From assembly GCF_036456085.1 (NCBI RefSeq), contig NZ_CP138632.1, forward strand, positions 1,159,001-1,223,000: a stretch of DNA of 64,000 nt, written 5' to 3'. Position 1 is the first letter of the stretch. Every line of letters starts with the position of its first letter. The translations under genes were made by a program, and so were the position numbers. The DNA comes from Veillonella parvula (GTDB lineage Bacteria; Bacillota; Negativicutes; Veillonellales; Veillonellaceae). Positions 20,457 to 29,127 of this stretch are shown piece after piece. A model generated the notes under the pieces. That model did no database searches and was not told where the DNA came from. It was given only the letters and a program-made list of their open reading frames with translations.

Positions 20457-22694
20457 TTACTGTTTCTTTGTGAAAGTTACTTTCACGATTTGCCAGAAGA
20501 AGGCCAATGCCCCCAATATCATGATGGTATCGCCAACCATGCGAAGCCAACGCAAATTTTGTAACAATGGTTGTTGCATAAAGTCTTCGCTGCGAGCGAG
20601 CCATAAGCCTTGTGTAACACTTGCCCAACTTTGAATCAAGCCAATTGGCAATAGGCTGATAAGAACCATTAACGCAAGGCCCCAATTCAATGCCCAGAAA
20701 CCGAATTTCATCAACTTATCGTTAAATTCCACTTCAGGTCGAATATAACGAGCGATGAGGAATACAAAGCCTAAACTCAAGAACCCGTATACGCCAAACA
20801 ACGCCGTATGAGCATGAACAGCTGTCGTATTTAAACCTTGAATGTAGAATAAGGAAACCGGCATATTAATTAAGAAGCCGAAGATACCTGCGCCCACCAA
20901 GTTCCAGAAGGATACGGCAATGAAGCAGTATACAGGCCATTTTAGTCGATGCATCCAAGGAGCACTATGAAGGCGTGTATAATTTTCAAACGCTTCATAT
21001 CCCAAGAGAACAAGAGGCACTACTTCCAATGCGGAGAATGATGCCCCTGTGGCCACGATAGTCGATGTAACACCGGTGAAATAAAGATGATGGAATGTAC
21101 CAGGGATACCGCCGATAAGGTAAATAGCACCGGACGAAATCGCTGCTATGGTACCTGCACGATATGATACAAGACCAAGAGTTACGAAAATAAAGGCCAT
21201 CAACGTAGTAGAGAATACTTCAAAGAAGCCTTCTACCCAAAGGTGAATAACCCACCAACGCCAGTATTCCATGATTGCCAAATGGCTGTGTTCCCCGTAG
21301 AAAAGACCTGGGCCATAGAAAATACCGACCATCACAACAGAGAAAATAAAGGCGGCAATAAGGTTTTTATCCCCTTTATTTTTGAAAGCACCAATGATGC
21401 TGCGCACCATGAGCACAAGCCAAAATAGAATGCCGATATATTCAATCCATTGCCATACGCGGCCCAACTCAATAAACTCGTAGCCTTGGTGACCCAAGTA
21501 GAAGTTTAGAGACGCCGGAATCTCATGAGCAACACCTAAATATGTACCTGTAAAGGAACCCACTACCAACACAACGAGTGCCCAGAACAAAATATCCACG
21601 CCCAATTTTTGGAACTTAGGATCTTTACCGCCATTAATAATCGGCGCCAAGAATAAACCGGCACTCAAGAATGCCATCGCAATCCAGAACAAGGATGCTT
21701 GAATATGCCAAGTACGAGCAATAGAATATGGGAAATACTGCGCCAATGGAATGCCATAGAAAGCCTGTCCTTCTACGGTGTAGTGCGCAATGATACCACC
21801 CATACCAAGTTGGAGTAAAAATAATGCCAAAATCGTAAATAAATATTTTCCTAAAGACCGTTGAGACGGTGTGAGATGCAATTTGGAAATTGGATCTTCC
21901 GCAGGCGGTGTTAATTCATGTTCATCTTGTTTGCGACCGAATGCCCACATCCATACGACAATACCAATACCACAAAGTAAAATAATAACACTCACAACAG
22001 ACCAAGCTACGCTTTCCGGTGTTGGATTATGATCTAACAATGGCTCGTGAGGCCAATTGTTGGTGTATGTTGCATCTGTACCAGGACGTTGAGTCGATGC
22101 CATCCACGTAGTCCAGAAGAAGAATCGTGCCATATCAATACGATCTTTTAATTCTGGCAACGTATTGTCTTTCATCGCAAAATGATCGCGTGTTTCGGAC
22201 AATTTAGGGTTATCACCATAAAGTTCAATAAAATATTGTCCGGTTAAATTCATCGCTGTAATACGTTCCGGTGAAAGCACAACAGTTCCATCTTCACGAA
22301 CAGCACTGTTAAAGTACTCTGCTTTAACTGCTTCTTTAACAGCCGCTTTCTGCACATCACCTAACTGTTCATAAAGAACACCAAAAGCTTCTTGAGACTT
22401 GATATCAAGCATTACGGACACTTCTTTGTGCAACCAATCAGCTGTCCAGTCCGGGGCTTGATATGCGCCATGACCTAGTACGGTCCCTACAGATTGACCA
22501 CCTGTAGATTGCCAAGCCGATTGACCATGTAAGATATCATCCTTAGTGAACAAAACCTGTCCATCTTGAGATACATACGCGGTTGGTACCGGTGGCGCTT
22601 GATGATATACATCAGTACCCAAATAGCCAAGAATAGAGAATCCAATAATAAGAACTGCTACTACGGCTATCCAATACTTTTTGTATTCGCCCAT
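20457..22694 (-). CDS. norB: Quinol-dependent nitric oxide reductase (qNOR)
   Basis: Reduces two NO to N2O with electrons from quinol; single-subunit membrane enzyme of the haem-copper superfamily, 745 residues. The N-terminal ~220 residues are a membrane anchor plus a periplasmic domain typical of qNOR, followed by about 12 helices. Haem and FeB ligand motifs are RTWHIQASLFWIAM, HLWVEGFFEVF and GIPGTFHHLYFTG. The ATG at 22694 is preferred over an upstream start because AGGAGGT sits 6 nt before it. It interrupts the tuf-to-secE joint. Together with hcp and the Crp/Fnr regulator at 35-37.7 kb it suggests a nitrosative-stress response. Confidence 0.93.
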   Translation of the reverse strand: MGEYKKYWIAVVAVLIIGFSILGYLGTDVYHQAPPVPTAYVSQDGQVLFTKDDILHGQSAWQSTGGQSVGTVLGHGAYQAPDWTADWLHKEVSVMLDIKSQEAFGVLYEQLGDVQKAAVKEAVKAEYFNSAVREDGTVVLSPERITAMNLTGQYFIELYGDNPKLSETRDHFAMKDNTLPELKDRIDMARFFFWTTWMASTQRPGTDATYTNNWPHEPLLDHNPTPESVAWSVVSVIILLCGIGIVVWMWAFGRKQDEHELTPPAEDPISKLHLTPSQRSLGKYLFTILALFLLQLGMGGIIAHYTVEGQAFYGIPLAQYFPYSIARTWHIQASLFWIAMAFLSAGLFLAPIINGGKDPKFQKLGVDILFWALVVLVVGSFTGTYLGVAHEIPASLNFYLGHQGYEFIELGRVWQWIEYIGILFWLVLMVRSIIGAFKNKGDKNLIAAFIFSVVMVGIFYGPGLFYGEHSHLAIMEYWRWWVIHLWVEGFFEVFSTTLMAFIFVTLGLVSYRAGTIAAISSGAIYLIGGIPGTFHHLYFTGVTSTIVATGASFSALEVVPLVLLGYEAFENYTRLHSAPWMHRLKWPVYCFIAVSFWNLVGAGIFGFLINMPVSLFYIQGLNTTAVHAHTALFGVYGFLSLGFVFLIARYIRPEVEFNDKLMKFGFWALNWGLALMVLISLLPIGLIQSWASVTQGLWLARSEDFMQQPLLQNLRWLRMVGDTIMILGALAFFWQIVKVTFTKKQ

Positions 22695-22722
22695 CACATT
22701 ACCTCCTTTTCTATAAAAGCAC

Positions 22723-22743
22723 AAAAAGAGAGCCTATGCTCTC
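22723..22743 (-). terminator. Terminator-like hairpin in the norB leader
   Basis: The stem GAGAGC/GCTCTC (22728-22733, 22738-22743) with a 4-nt loop is followed by TTTTT on the minus strand, about 30 nt before the norB ATG. It could be an attenuator if the norB promoter lies upstream, or a second terminator for tuf. Confidence 0.5.
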
Positions 22744-22778
22744 CTCATATATAATATACACTAATTTTATAAATAAAG

Positions 22779-22796
22779 TTGTATCTAAGGTTACAA
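22779..22796 (-). promoter_or_regulatory. Candidate operator of norB
   Basis: The inverted repeat TTGTA-N8-TACAA lies about 20 bp upstream of an AT-rich -10 candidate in the norB leader region. The symmetry and position fit a Crp/Fnr-type or other dimeric regulator, but no consensus match is claimed. The remainder of the 335-bp gap 22695-23029 holds only the hairpins listed here. Confidence 0.3.
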
Positions 22797-22941
22797 TATA
22801 TTAAAATTTCTTCTCAATTTGTATCAATAGTATGATTATCCTTTGAAGCCTGAATACAACGTATATGTCACATTACAAAATCATCATTGTTTCAATATAT
22901 TAGCGATTCAATCCTATACTCTTAATCATTAATATATACAA

Positions 22942-22972
22942 AATAAAAGGGACCCAACGGGTCCCTTTTATT
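22942..22972. terminator. Terminator of tuf
   Basis: An 11-bp stem (22945-22955 with 22959-22969), 3-nt loop, with T-run on the minus strand; 58 bp after the tuf stop. Confidence 0.9.
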
Positions 22973-23029
22973 GAATCTAAAATTCAATTATATAGCTAAT
23001 GTATCGATCCATTGAGCTATAAACTTGTA

Positions 23030-24217
23030 TTAACCTTCGATTTCTGTTACTACGCCAGCGCCTACTGTATGGCCACCTTCGCGGATCGCGAAACGAAGAC
23101 CTTCTTCGATAGCGATTGGAGTAATCAATTCGATTTCCATTGTTACGTTATCGCCAGGCATACACATTTCTACACCTTCAGGAAGGTTTACAACACCTGT
23201 TACGTCTGTTGTACGGAAGTAGAATTGTGGACGGTAGTTGGAGAAGAATGGAGTATGACGGCCACCTTCTTCTTTAGTCAATACGTATACTTCTGCTTTG
23301 AATTTTGTGTGTGGGTTGATGGAGCCCGGTTTAGCCAATACTTGACCACGTTCGATGTCTTTACGATCAACACCACGAAGCAATGCACCTACGTTGTCAC
23401 CTGCTACTGCAGAATCCAACACTTTACGGAACATTTCAAGACCTGTTACTACGTATTGTTCAGCTTTTTCTTTCAAGCCTACTACTTCAACAGTATCACC
23501 AACGTTTACTTGACCACGTTCAACACGGCCAGTTGCTACTGTACCACGACCAGTGATTGTGAAAACGTCTTCCACAGGCATCAAGAATGGTTTATCAGTA
23601 TCACGAACTGGTGTTGGGATGTAGGAGTCTACAGCATCCATCAATTCGTCAATTTTAGCTACATATTGAGCATCGCCTTCCAAAGCTTTCAACGCGGAAC
23701 CTACAACGATAGGTACTTCGTCGCCAGGGAATTCGTAGGAAGAAAGAAGTTCACGAACTTCCATTTCTACCAATTCGATCAATTCTTCATCGTCAACCAT
23801 GTCAGCTTTGTTCAAGAATACTACGATTGCAGGAACACCAACTTGGCGAGCCAACAAGATGTGTTCGCGAGTTTGAGGCATAGGGCCGTCAGCTGCGGAT
23901 ACAACCAAGATAGCGCCGTCCATTTGAGCCGCACCAGTAATCATGTTTTTAACATAGTCAGCATGGCCTGGGCAGTCAACGTGTGCATAGTGACGGTTAG
24001 CAGTTTCATACTCAACGTGTGCAGTGTTGATTGTGATACCGCGTTCGCGTTCTTCTGGAGCTTTATCAATCATGCTGTAATCTTGGAAGTCAGCTTGACC
24101 TTTTTCAGCCAATACTTTAGTGATTGCAGCAGTCAAAGTAGTTTTACCATGGTCAACGTGACCGATTGTACCGATGTTAACATGCGGTTTCGTACGTTCA
24201 AATTTTTCTTTTGCCAT
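23030..24217 (-). CDS. tuf: Elongation factor Tu
   Basis: GTPase that delivers aminoacyl-tRNA to the ribosome, 395 residues. It starts [20 protein letters not shown], has the P-loop [21 protein letters not shown] and NKADM. The ATG at 24217 is used because AGGAGG lies 9-10 nt upstream; a longer frame to 24238 has no support. It follows a tRNA cluster in the classic tRNA-tufB arrangement but has its own extended -10 promoter. A 402-codon reading frame on the opposite strand is only its shadow. Confidence 0.98.
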   Translation of the reverse strand: MAKEKFERTKPHVNIGTIGHVDHGKTTLTAAITKVLAEKGQADFQDYSMIDKAPEERERGITINTAHVEYETANRHYAHVDCPGHADYVKNMITGAAQMDGAILVVSAADGPMPQTREHILLARQVGVPAIVVFLNKADMVDDEELIELVEMEVRELLSSYEFPGDEVPIVVGSALKALEGDAQYVAKIDELMDAVDSYIPTPVRDTDKPFLMPVEDVFTITGRGTVATGRVERGQVNVGDTVEVVGLKEKAEQYVVTGLEMFRKVLDSAVAGDNVGALLRGVDRKDIERGQVLAKPGSINPHTKFKAEVYVLTKEEGGRHTPFFSNYRPQFYFRTTDVTGVVNLPEGVEMCMPGDNVTMEIELITPIAIEEGLRFAIREGGHTVGAGVVTEIEG

Positions 24218-24317
24218 TAGGATTATATCCTCCTTCACAAAAACAAATTACATTCTAGTATTAATATAATATATTAACCCTAATTTATCAATGGAATATA
24301 AGATTTCCTTACCTATT

Positions 24318-24326
24318 ATTATACCA
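24318..24326 (-). promoter_or_regulatory. Extended -10 promoter of tuf
   Basis: TGGTATAAT on the minus strand, about 100 bp before the tuf start and just after the tRNA-cluster terminator. No clear -35 hexamer. Confidence 0.55.
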
Positions 24327-24368
24327 TATATACAAAGTCTTAGAATAGCATGTCATATGTAAAGAAAT

Positions 24369-24392
24369 AAAAAAATCCCCACCAAGGTGAGG
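24369..24392 (-). terminator. Terminator after the tRNA cluster
   Basis: A 6-bp stem CCTCAC/GTGGGG with a CTTG loop followed by seven T residues on the minus strand, directly after tRNA-Met. Confidence 0.7.
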
Positions 24393-24397
24393 TTTAA

Positions 24398-24474
24398 TGG
24401 TGGCGGCACACGGATTTGAACCGCGGACACACCGGGTATGAACCGATTGCTCTAGCCAACTGAGCTATGCCGCC
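24398..24474 (-). tRNA. tRNA-Met (CAT), elongator
   Basis: A 77-nt cloverleaf with paired acceptor GGCGGCA/TGCCGCC, anticodon loop TTCATAC and encoded CCA. The body resembles Firmicutes elongator Met rather than the CAT-anticodon tRNA-Ile. Last tRNA of the cluster. Confidence 0.9.
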
Positions 24475-24479
24475 ATGTA

Positions 24480-24555
24480 TGGAGCTAGTGACCGGGATTG
24501 AACCGGTGACCTTATCCTTACCAAGGATACGCTCTGCCGACTGAGCTACACCAGC
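24480..24555 (-). tRNA. tRNA-Thr (GGT)
   Basis: A 76-nt cloverleaf, acceptor GCTGGTG/CACTAGC, anticodon loop TTGGTAA, encoded CCA. Confidence 0.93.
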
Positions 24556-24586
24556 ACAATGAACGATCATTTCACTGTGGTTTTTA

Positions 24587-24662
<76 letters not shown>

Positions 24663-24667
24663 ATGAA

Positions 24668-24752
<85 letters not shown>

Positions 24753-24762
24753 ATAAATAAAA

Positions 24763-24838
24763 TGGAGCTGGCGATAGGAATTGAACCCACAACCTGCTGA
24801 TTACAAGTCAGCTGCTCTACCTATTGAGCTACGCCAGC
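24763..24838 (-). tRNA. tRNA-Thr (TGT)
   Basis: A 76-nt cloverleaf, acceptor GCTGGCG/CGCCAGC, anticodon loop CTTGTAA, encoded CCA. First tRNA of the cluster after the promoter. Confidence 0.93.
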
Positions 24839-24856
24839 ATCATTACGACAAGATGA

Positions 24857-24885
24857 ATTGTATCACCTAGCACACTAAGTGTCAA
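24857..24885 (-). promoter_or_regulatory. Promoter of the Thr-Tyr-fMet-Thr-Met tRNA cluster
   Basis: Minus-strand TTGACA, 17 nt, TACAAT, about 12 bp before the first mature tRNA. The rest of 24886-25204 is AT-rich and shows no gene. Confidence 0.85.
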
Positions 24886-25205
24886 GAACCTTTTAAAAAC
24901 TTTTTTGAAGTTTTTTCGTTCACTGTGGTCACCCTTAGTGCTTAATCATAATAACATGAAACGATACCCTATGCAAGTATTTTGTCAAAAAAAATTTATA
25001 TTTTATCAATCCTCTATAAAATGCCTTGTTTTCAGGATATATCCAGTAATCAACTTTTATTTACTAGTATATTCTTTATATACCTTTACATAGTTGCATT
25101 CCTTGCCAGTCCATACTTACTACCATCCATATTTCAGGTTTAGTAGAATCAAATAATAGGAAGTTACAAAACTATATTTTTACCTAATAACTGTAATTAT
25201 ATAAC

Positions 25206-25234
25206 TAAAAAAGGAGATAGACCGCTATCTCCTT
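25206..25234 (-). terminator. Terminator of the folD-hyp operon
   Basis: A 10-bp stem (25211-25220 with 25225-25234), 4-nt loop, then T-run on the minus strand, 52 bp after the BrxF-like gene. Confidence 0.85.
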
Positions 25235-25285
25235 CTATACATTTATAGTTTTTTCTATATTCAACCAATATGTTCAAACATACAT

Positions 25286-25750
25286 TTAGTCGATTGCAAT
25301 AACATGATCTGGATGTGCAATACTAACTACAGCATGTTTAGGATTATTGTTATGTTCTAAGTACAACTGGTCCCCTTCAATATGTCCACGCCAGCCAACG
25401 ACAATAGGATACTTCTTACTAATAGTTTTTAACAACTCAAATGGTTTTAGATTTAAGATAGGTGCAAAGAATACATTAATGCCATCTAGCAGAACTACTT
25501 CCGTATCGCTACGGCTAAGAGCACGGCAAATAACTTCTTCCGCTAATTGAGGCCGTTCATCACGAGGCACGAGCAAAAACTCTTCCTCGATGAGTTGCTT
25601 AGCTTCCAAGTATTTCCAGCCCTTCTGCTCAGACAGTTCACGAATTAGCAAACTTTTACCAGAACCTGGACCACCAACGATAAACAATATACGTTCATCA
25701 TCACCTTGAATCTTTTCCCAACGTTCTTTTACATCTTGTACAGTAACCAT
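25286..25750 (-). CDS. BrxF-like P-loop ATPase (orphan)
   Basis: Protein of 154 residues with a Walker A motif GGPGSGKSLL near residue 27 and a Walker B-like strand EVVLLDGINVFF near residue 85. The layout (Walker A, a VPRDERP segment, VVLLDGINVFFAP, then FELLKTISKKYPIVVGWRG) closely resembles BrxF, the small P-loop protein of type 3 BREX phage-defence systems. This is a family recognition by eye. No brxC, pglX, pglZ, brxHII or methylase gene is in the window; it ends the folD-hypA-hypB operon, 28 bp after the secreted BamE-like gene. A housekeeping nucleotide-binding role is equally possible. GAGG lies 8 nt before the ATG. Confidence 0.6.
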   Translation of the reverse strand: MVTVQDVKERWEKIQGDDERILFIVGGPGSGKSLLIRELSEQKGWKYLEAKQLIEEEFLLVPRDERPQLAEEVICRALSRSDTEVVLLDGINVFFAPILNLKPFELLKTISKKYPIVVGWRGHIEGDQLYLEHNNNPKHAVVSIAHPDHVIAID

Positions 25751-25778
25751 ACCCTTTGCCTCCTCGCTGTGACCTATC

Positions 25779-27200
25779 CTATTTTACAGGGCGGTCAGAT
25801 AACATAACGGATTTGATATATTGGTTTTTATCATCTAGGGCAAACTGTAAATAAGAGTTGCTTGCCGCTGGATTTTTATATTCATATACGGTAGACGTCC
25901 CCGCCTTTGTTGTAGATTCAACAATACGAGTTGGCATACCATACACAAAGAGCAATAAATATTTGGTATCACCCATTGCGATTCCACGACGTGTAGGCGT
26001 ATACACATTTAATAATACGCGATTGATAAGATCTTTTTTATCTACACTCACACCGTATTCATTATAGCCAATAAAAGTGGAACCAAACAATATGCCTTGA
26101 TGTTTCCAATCATTATTAGGATCATTAACAAAATGGTCATTCAACTTGAACCCACGCAATACAAAATCATCAGCCGTAAGTGTACCAGCTTCAAAATCAT
26201 ACACTTCAGCTTTCGGCAATCCAAATCTAGGCCATACTTGTCCACTAATAATATCTACAGCCTCTATATTGCTTTGTTTAATGGTGAAAGCAATATATTC
26301 TTTTTGCTGACCAAGCATAGATTGTTGTTGGCTATTACTATTTGTATTCTCTACGGGACTCTTAAACTCCTTTTTTTGAGGCAATGAATTTTCGGAATGC
26401 CCCTCATAAAGGAAAATATACGTCTCATTTTTCTTATCACGCCACATCGCATTAGGACTGCCATAGGCAAATATCAATTCCATCCGTGTGCTACCAGGAC
26501 CAATGTCGCGTACTGTATTAGCGCCTTTTTTCGTACTATGAATATTTGTAATAGTATTTGGTTCAAAGAAGTAAGTCGCCCCTTGCCCACGTAATTGATT
26601 GTTAACCAACAATTCTTGAGCAGGTCCAGTATATACAGTTACTGCTACATCTTTCATGTAATACGTAGTAAAGTTATCACGTACCTCAGTTTTTTCTACA
26701 TCTTTTGGGACTTCAAACTGATTCCCCAATCGGTATGTGCCAATAGCATAGTCATCTTGAGAACCTAAAGGCGGTAAACTGTTTGCCGTATAAGACTTAC
26801 CAATATCAGCTAAATTATTCTGAGTGATACTCGGCAAAGGACCTTCGTTCTCACTAGCCGCTTGCCAGAATTGTATAGAATCACCAAATTCAGTTACAGC
26901 CATTTGCTCTGCGAGCCATCCAGTTTTAGAACCTTCCTGTTTCGTTTTTGGGTCTAGCTTAACAACTCTAACTGGTGCATTATCAAGGTAAGACAAGCTA
27001 TCAACCTCACCAGTTCCATCTACACTACCATCATTGCTCGCATTAGCGGAATCTTGAGCTACAACGTTAGTGTCATCAGTAGTTTCTACTGCAACTGGGT
27101 TAACAGTGGAAATGGCAGGCTCTGCTGCATAACTGATTGTAGTAGCACACAAGCCCACAAGGAGGGCTGCTACAATACGGCTCTTCATAGAATAGTTCAT
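25779..27200 (-). CDS. Secreted protein with BamE/SmpA-like repeats, function unknown
   Basis: Protein of 473 residues with a signal peptide ending near ISYA-AEP (about residue 25), then a low-complexity Asn/Asp-rich stretch. Two parts look like repeats of one fold: about 233-320 (GPGSTRMELIFAYGSPN ... YIFLYEG ... IAFTIKQSNIEAVDI) and about 405-470 (GIAMGDTKYLLLFVYGMPTR ... VYEYKNP ... FALDDKNQYIKSVML). The pattern G-x-T ... YG-P ... Y-Y ... F ... I resembles SmpA/BamE-type lipoprotein folds, which suggests an exported role; there is no lipobox cysteine. Its ATG overlaps the hypB stop (ATGA), so translation is coupled to hypB. No function is assigned. Confidence 0.7.
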   Translation of the reverse strand: MNYSMKSRIVAALLVGLCATTISYAAEPAISTVNPVAVETTDDTNVVAQDSANASNDGSVDGTGEVDSLSYLDNAPVRVVKLDPKTKQEGSKTGWLAEQMAVTEFGDSIQFWQAASENEGPLPSITQNNLADIGKSYTANSLPPLGSQDDYAIGTYRLGNQFEVPKDVEKTEVRDNFTTYYMKDVAVTVYTGPAQELLVNNQLRGQGATYFFEPNTITNIHSTKKGANTVRDIGPGSTRMELIFAYGSPNAMWRDKKNETYIFLYEGHSENSLPQKKEFKSPVENTNSNSQQQSMLGQQKEYIAFTIKQSNIEAVDIISGQVWPRFGLPKAEVYDFEAGTLTADDFVLRGFKLNDHFVNDPNNDWKHQGILFGSTFIGYNEYGVSVDKKDLINRVLLNVYTPTRRGIAMGDTKYLLLFVYGMPTRIVESTTKAGTSTVYEYKNPAASNSYLQFALDDKNQYIKSVMLSDRPVK

Positions 27201-27850
27201 CGATTATTCTCCAACTGTGCACGCAACCAATTCAACCATGTTTCAAGACCGTTGTGGGCCGTGCAACTTACTTCAAAAATTTCTCCATTTGGATTTAAAT
27301 TACGGATATCTTGTATTGCCTGCTCCTTTTTGAAAGGCACATAAGGCAATAAATCAATCTTGTTAATAAGGATGGCCTTAGACTCTTTAAAGATTAACGG
27401 ATACTTAAGGGGCTTATCTTCACCTTCGGTAACAGATAAAATCGTTACTTTCATGCTTTCACCAATCTCAAATTCCGCAGGGCAGACTAAATTGCCTACA
27501 TTTTCAATAATAATCATATCGAGATCATCAAGATTAAGATCACCTAAGGCATCTTGAATCATCTGTGCATCGAGATGGCACCCACCAACTGTATTAATCT
27601 GGATAACAGGCACACCCAACTCATGAATGCGCTTGGCATCCTTTGCCGTAAATAAATCGCCTTCAATAACGGCTAAGCGATAATCCTTTTTTAAATCTTG
27701 TAGGGTTGCCTCCAAAAGGGAGGTCTTACCTGCCCCAGGTGAACCTAACAGGTTAAATACAAATATATTCTTTTCCTTAAACAACTGTTGTAAGGACTCT
27801 GCAATAGCATCGTTTTTTGCCAGTACATTAGTTTTAACTTGAACTTGCAT
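27197..27850 (-). CDS. hypB: Hydrogenase nickel-insertion GTPase HypB
   Basis: GTPase that works with HypA to load nickel into [NiFe] hydrogenase. Its 217 residues contain P-loop GSPGAGKTSLL, GDLFTAKDAKRI, the metal-site motif GGCHLDA, ENVGNLVCPAEFEIGE and the G4 motif NKIDLL. It lacks the N-terminal CXXCGC motif and the histidine-rich tract of some homologues, so it keeps only the GTPase-domain metal site. It lies 15 bp after hypA. No hydrogenase structural genes or hypCDEF are in the window. Confidence 0.93.
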   Translation of the reverse strand: MQVQVKTNVLAKNDAIAESLQQLFKEKNIFVFNLLGSPGAGKTSLLEATLQDLKKDYRLAVIEGDLFTAKDAKRIHELGVPVIQINTVGGCHLDAQMIQDALGDLNLDDLDMIIIENVGNLVCPAEFEIGESMKVTILSVTEGEDKPLKYPLIFKESKAILINKIDLLPYVPFKKEQAIQDIRNLNPNGEIFEVSCTAHNGLETWLNWLRAQLENNR

Positions 27851-27865
27851 GCCCTAACCTTTCTA

Positions 27866-28207
27866 TCAATCGATATCTATAGAGGTCACTTGTAGCTCGC
27901 GACCGCCTATAGTTTGTACGAAATGGCTGTCACAATAAGGACAAATAAACGTATAATTTTTTACAAAAAATATTTTATCACAATCTAAACACTTTCCTTC
28001 AATAGGAACTGTATTGATTTCTATGCGTGAGCCTTCCGCAGGTGTTCCCTTCGTAATGGCTTCCCAACAAAATAGCAATGAATCCGGTTCTACCCCACTC
28101 ATTAAACCTAAGTCTAGTTGAATAGAATGAATGACTGTCGCATCATGTTGACGTAAGGTATCGAGCGCTACATCAAGAATACCTTCTGCTATAGACATCT
28201 CATGCAT
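27866..28207 (-). CDS. hypA: Hydrogenase maturation nickel metallochaperone HypA
   Basis: Nickel-binding zinc protein of 113 residues. It starts with the required Met-His-Glu (MHEMSIAEGIL), whose His2 binds nickel, and has the zinc site C73-x2-C76 and C89-x2-C92. It overlaps the end of the FolD-like gene by 8 bp and precedes hypB, so the three are translated from one message. Confidence 0.93.
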   Translation of the reverse strand: MHEMSIAEGILDVALDTLRQHDATVIHSIQLDLGLMSGVEPDSLLFCWEAITKGTPAEGSRIEINTVPIEGKCLDCDKIFFVKNYTFICPYCDSHFVQTIGGRELQVTSIDID

Positions 28208-29027
28208 GATATGCCTCGTATACCGCTTCTAGCATCATTGTCGTTGTTACGGATCCAACACCTCCTGGTACAGGAGTAATGGCAGATGCAATATCTTTTA
28301 CCGCATCATAATCAACATCACCTACAGTTTTGCCGTCCAGTTCATTAATACCTACATCAATAACAACAGCACCAGGCTTAATCATATTAGCAGTAATCAT
28401 ATGAGCACGACCAGCCGCAGCAATAATAATATCACCACGCTTTACTTGCTCTACTAGATCAGAAGTTCTAGAATGGCACATTGTAACAGTACCATGTGCA
28501 GCGAGTGCCATAAGCGCTACAGGTTTACCGATAACTTGGCTACGACCGACTACAACCACATGTTTTCCTTCTAAAGGAATATTATAGTGATTTAAAATAG
28601 CCATACAAGCCTTAGCCGTACAAGGAGCAAAGCCACCCTTACCAGCTGTTACTAAACCGATGTTATATGTTGTAAGACCATCAATATCTTTTTTAGGATC
28701 TAACATATCGATAAGAGCTTCTGTATCAATGTGTTTAGGCATTGGCATTAGCGGTAAAATTCCATGAATAGATGGATCAGTATTTAATTCATGCAACGCC
28801 GCTACTACTTCATCTTGCGTTGCCGTTTCAGGCAATTGCTTTAGCACAAAACCATAGCCAAAATTTTTAGCTGTTTTTTCCATAAATGTAGCATACATAT
28901 GAGCGCCATGGTCTTCACCGACAAGTAACACTGCCATAGTAATCACAGAGTTGCCTACTGCTGCAACTTTTTCTTGTAAAATCGCCTTGTGGGCATCTGC
29001 TACCGCTTTCCCTCGTAATTCGATCAT
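28200..29027 (-). CDS. folD: FolD-family protein with replaced active-site residues
   Basis: Homologue of bifunctional methylene-tetrahydrofolate dehydrogenase/cyclohydrolase, 275 residues, full length. The NADP-binding half is intact (VVVVGRSQVIGKP, VIDVGIN, ITPVPGGVGSVT). In the catalytic half the tyrosine is kept, but the lysine four residues later (E. coli Lys54, human Lys56) is methionine in MYATFMEKTAKNFG. The usual ILVQLPLP, with its conserved glutamine, reads ILPLMPMP; the aspartate in KKDIDG is present. Loss of Lys and Gln predicts loss of cyclohydrolase and perhaps dehydrogenase activity. The ATG at 29027 has GGAG 8 nt upstream. It leads the hypAB operon. It may be a diverged paralogue or the only FolD, which the window cannot show. 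Confidence 0.85.
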   Translation of the reverse strand: MIELRGKAVADAHKAILQEKVAAVGNSVITMAVLLVGEDHGAHMYATFMEKTAKNFGYGFVLKQLPETATQDEVVAALHELNTDPSIHGILPLMPMPKHIDTEALIDMLDPKKDIDGLTTYNIGLVTAGKGGFAPCTAKACMAILNHYNIPLEGKHVVVVGRSQVIGKPVALMALAAHGTVTMCHSRTSDLVEQVKRGDIIIAAAGRAHMITANMIKPGAVVIDVGINELDGKTVGDVDYDAVKDIASAITPVPGGVGSVTTTMMLEAVYEAYHA

Positions 29028-29054
29028 AAGTATCTCCATTCATTCAAACTATTT

Positions 29055-29082
29055 ATAAAAAAGGTGCCTCCTGAGAGGCACC
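29055..29082 (-). terminator. Terminator of the PBP2 gene
   Basis: Stem 29063-29070 with 29075-29082, followed by eight mostly T residues on the minus strand, between the PBP2 stop and the FolD-like start. No obvious promoter follows it in the 28 bp before the FolD-like gene, so it could act as an attenuator of that operon. Confidence 0.8.
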
Positions 29083-29127
29083 AAAGTCTCTTATTCTATT
29101 ATATAACGAACTGTCTATAATTTCTAA

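Noticed and set aside
23012-24220. 402-codon plus-strand frame opposite tuf
   Set aside because: Shadow of the highly biased EF-Tu gene; Cys/Phe-rich translation without family features or ribosome binding site.
24398-24474. tRNA-Ile with CAT anticodon (lysidine type)
   Set aside because: Acceptor and D-arm sequence follow Firmicutes elongator tRNA-Met rather than tRNA-Ile2.
25286-25750. A BREX type 3 defence system
   Set aside because: Only the BrxF-like gene is present. No brxA/B/C, pglX, pglZ or helicase genes in 64 kb.
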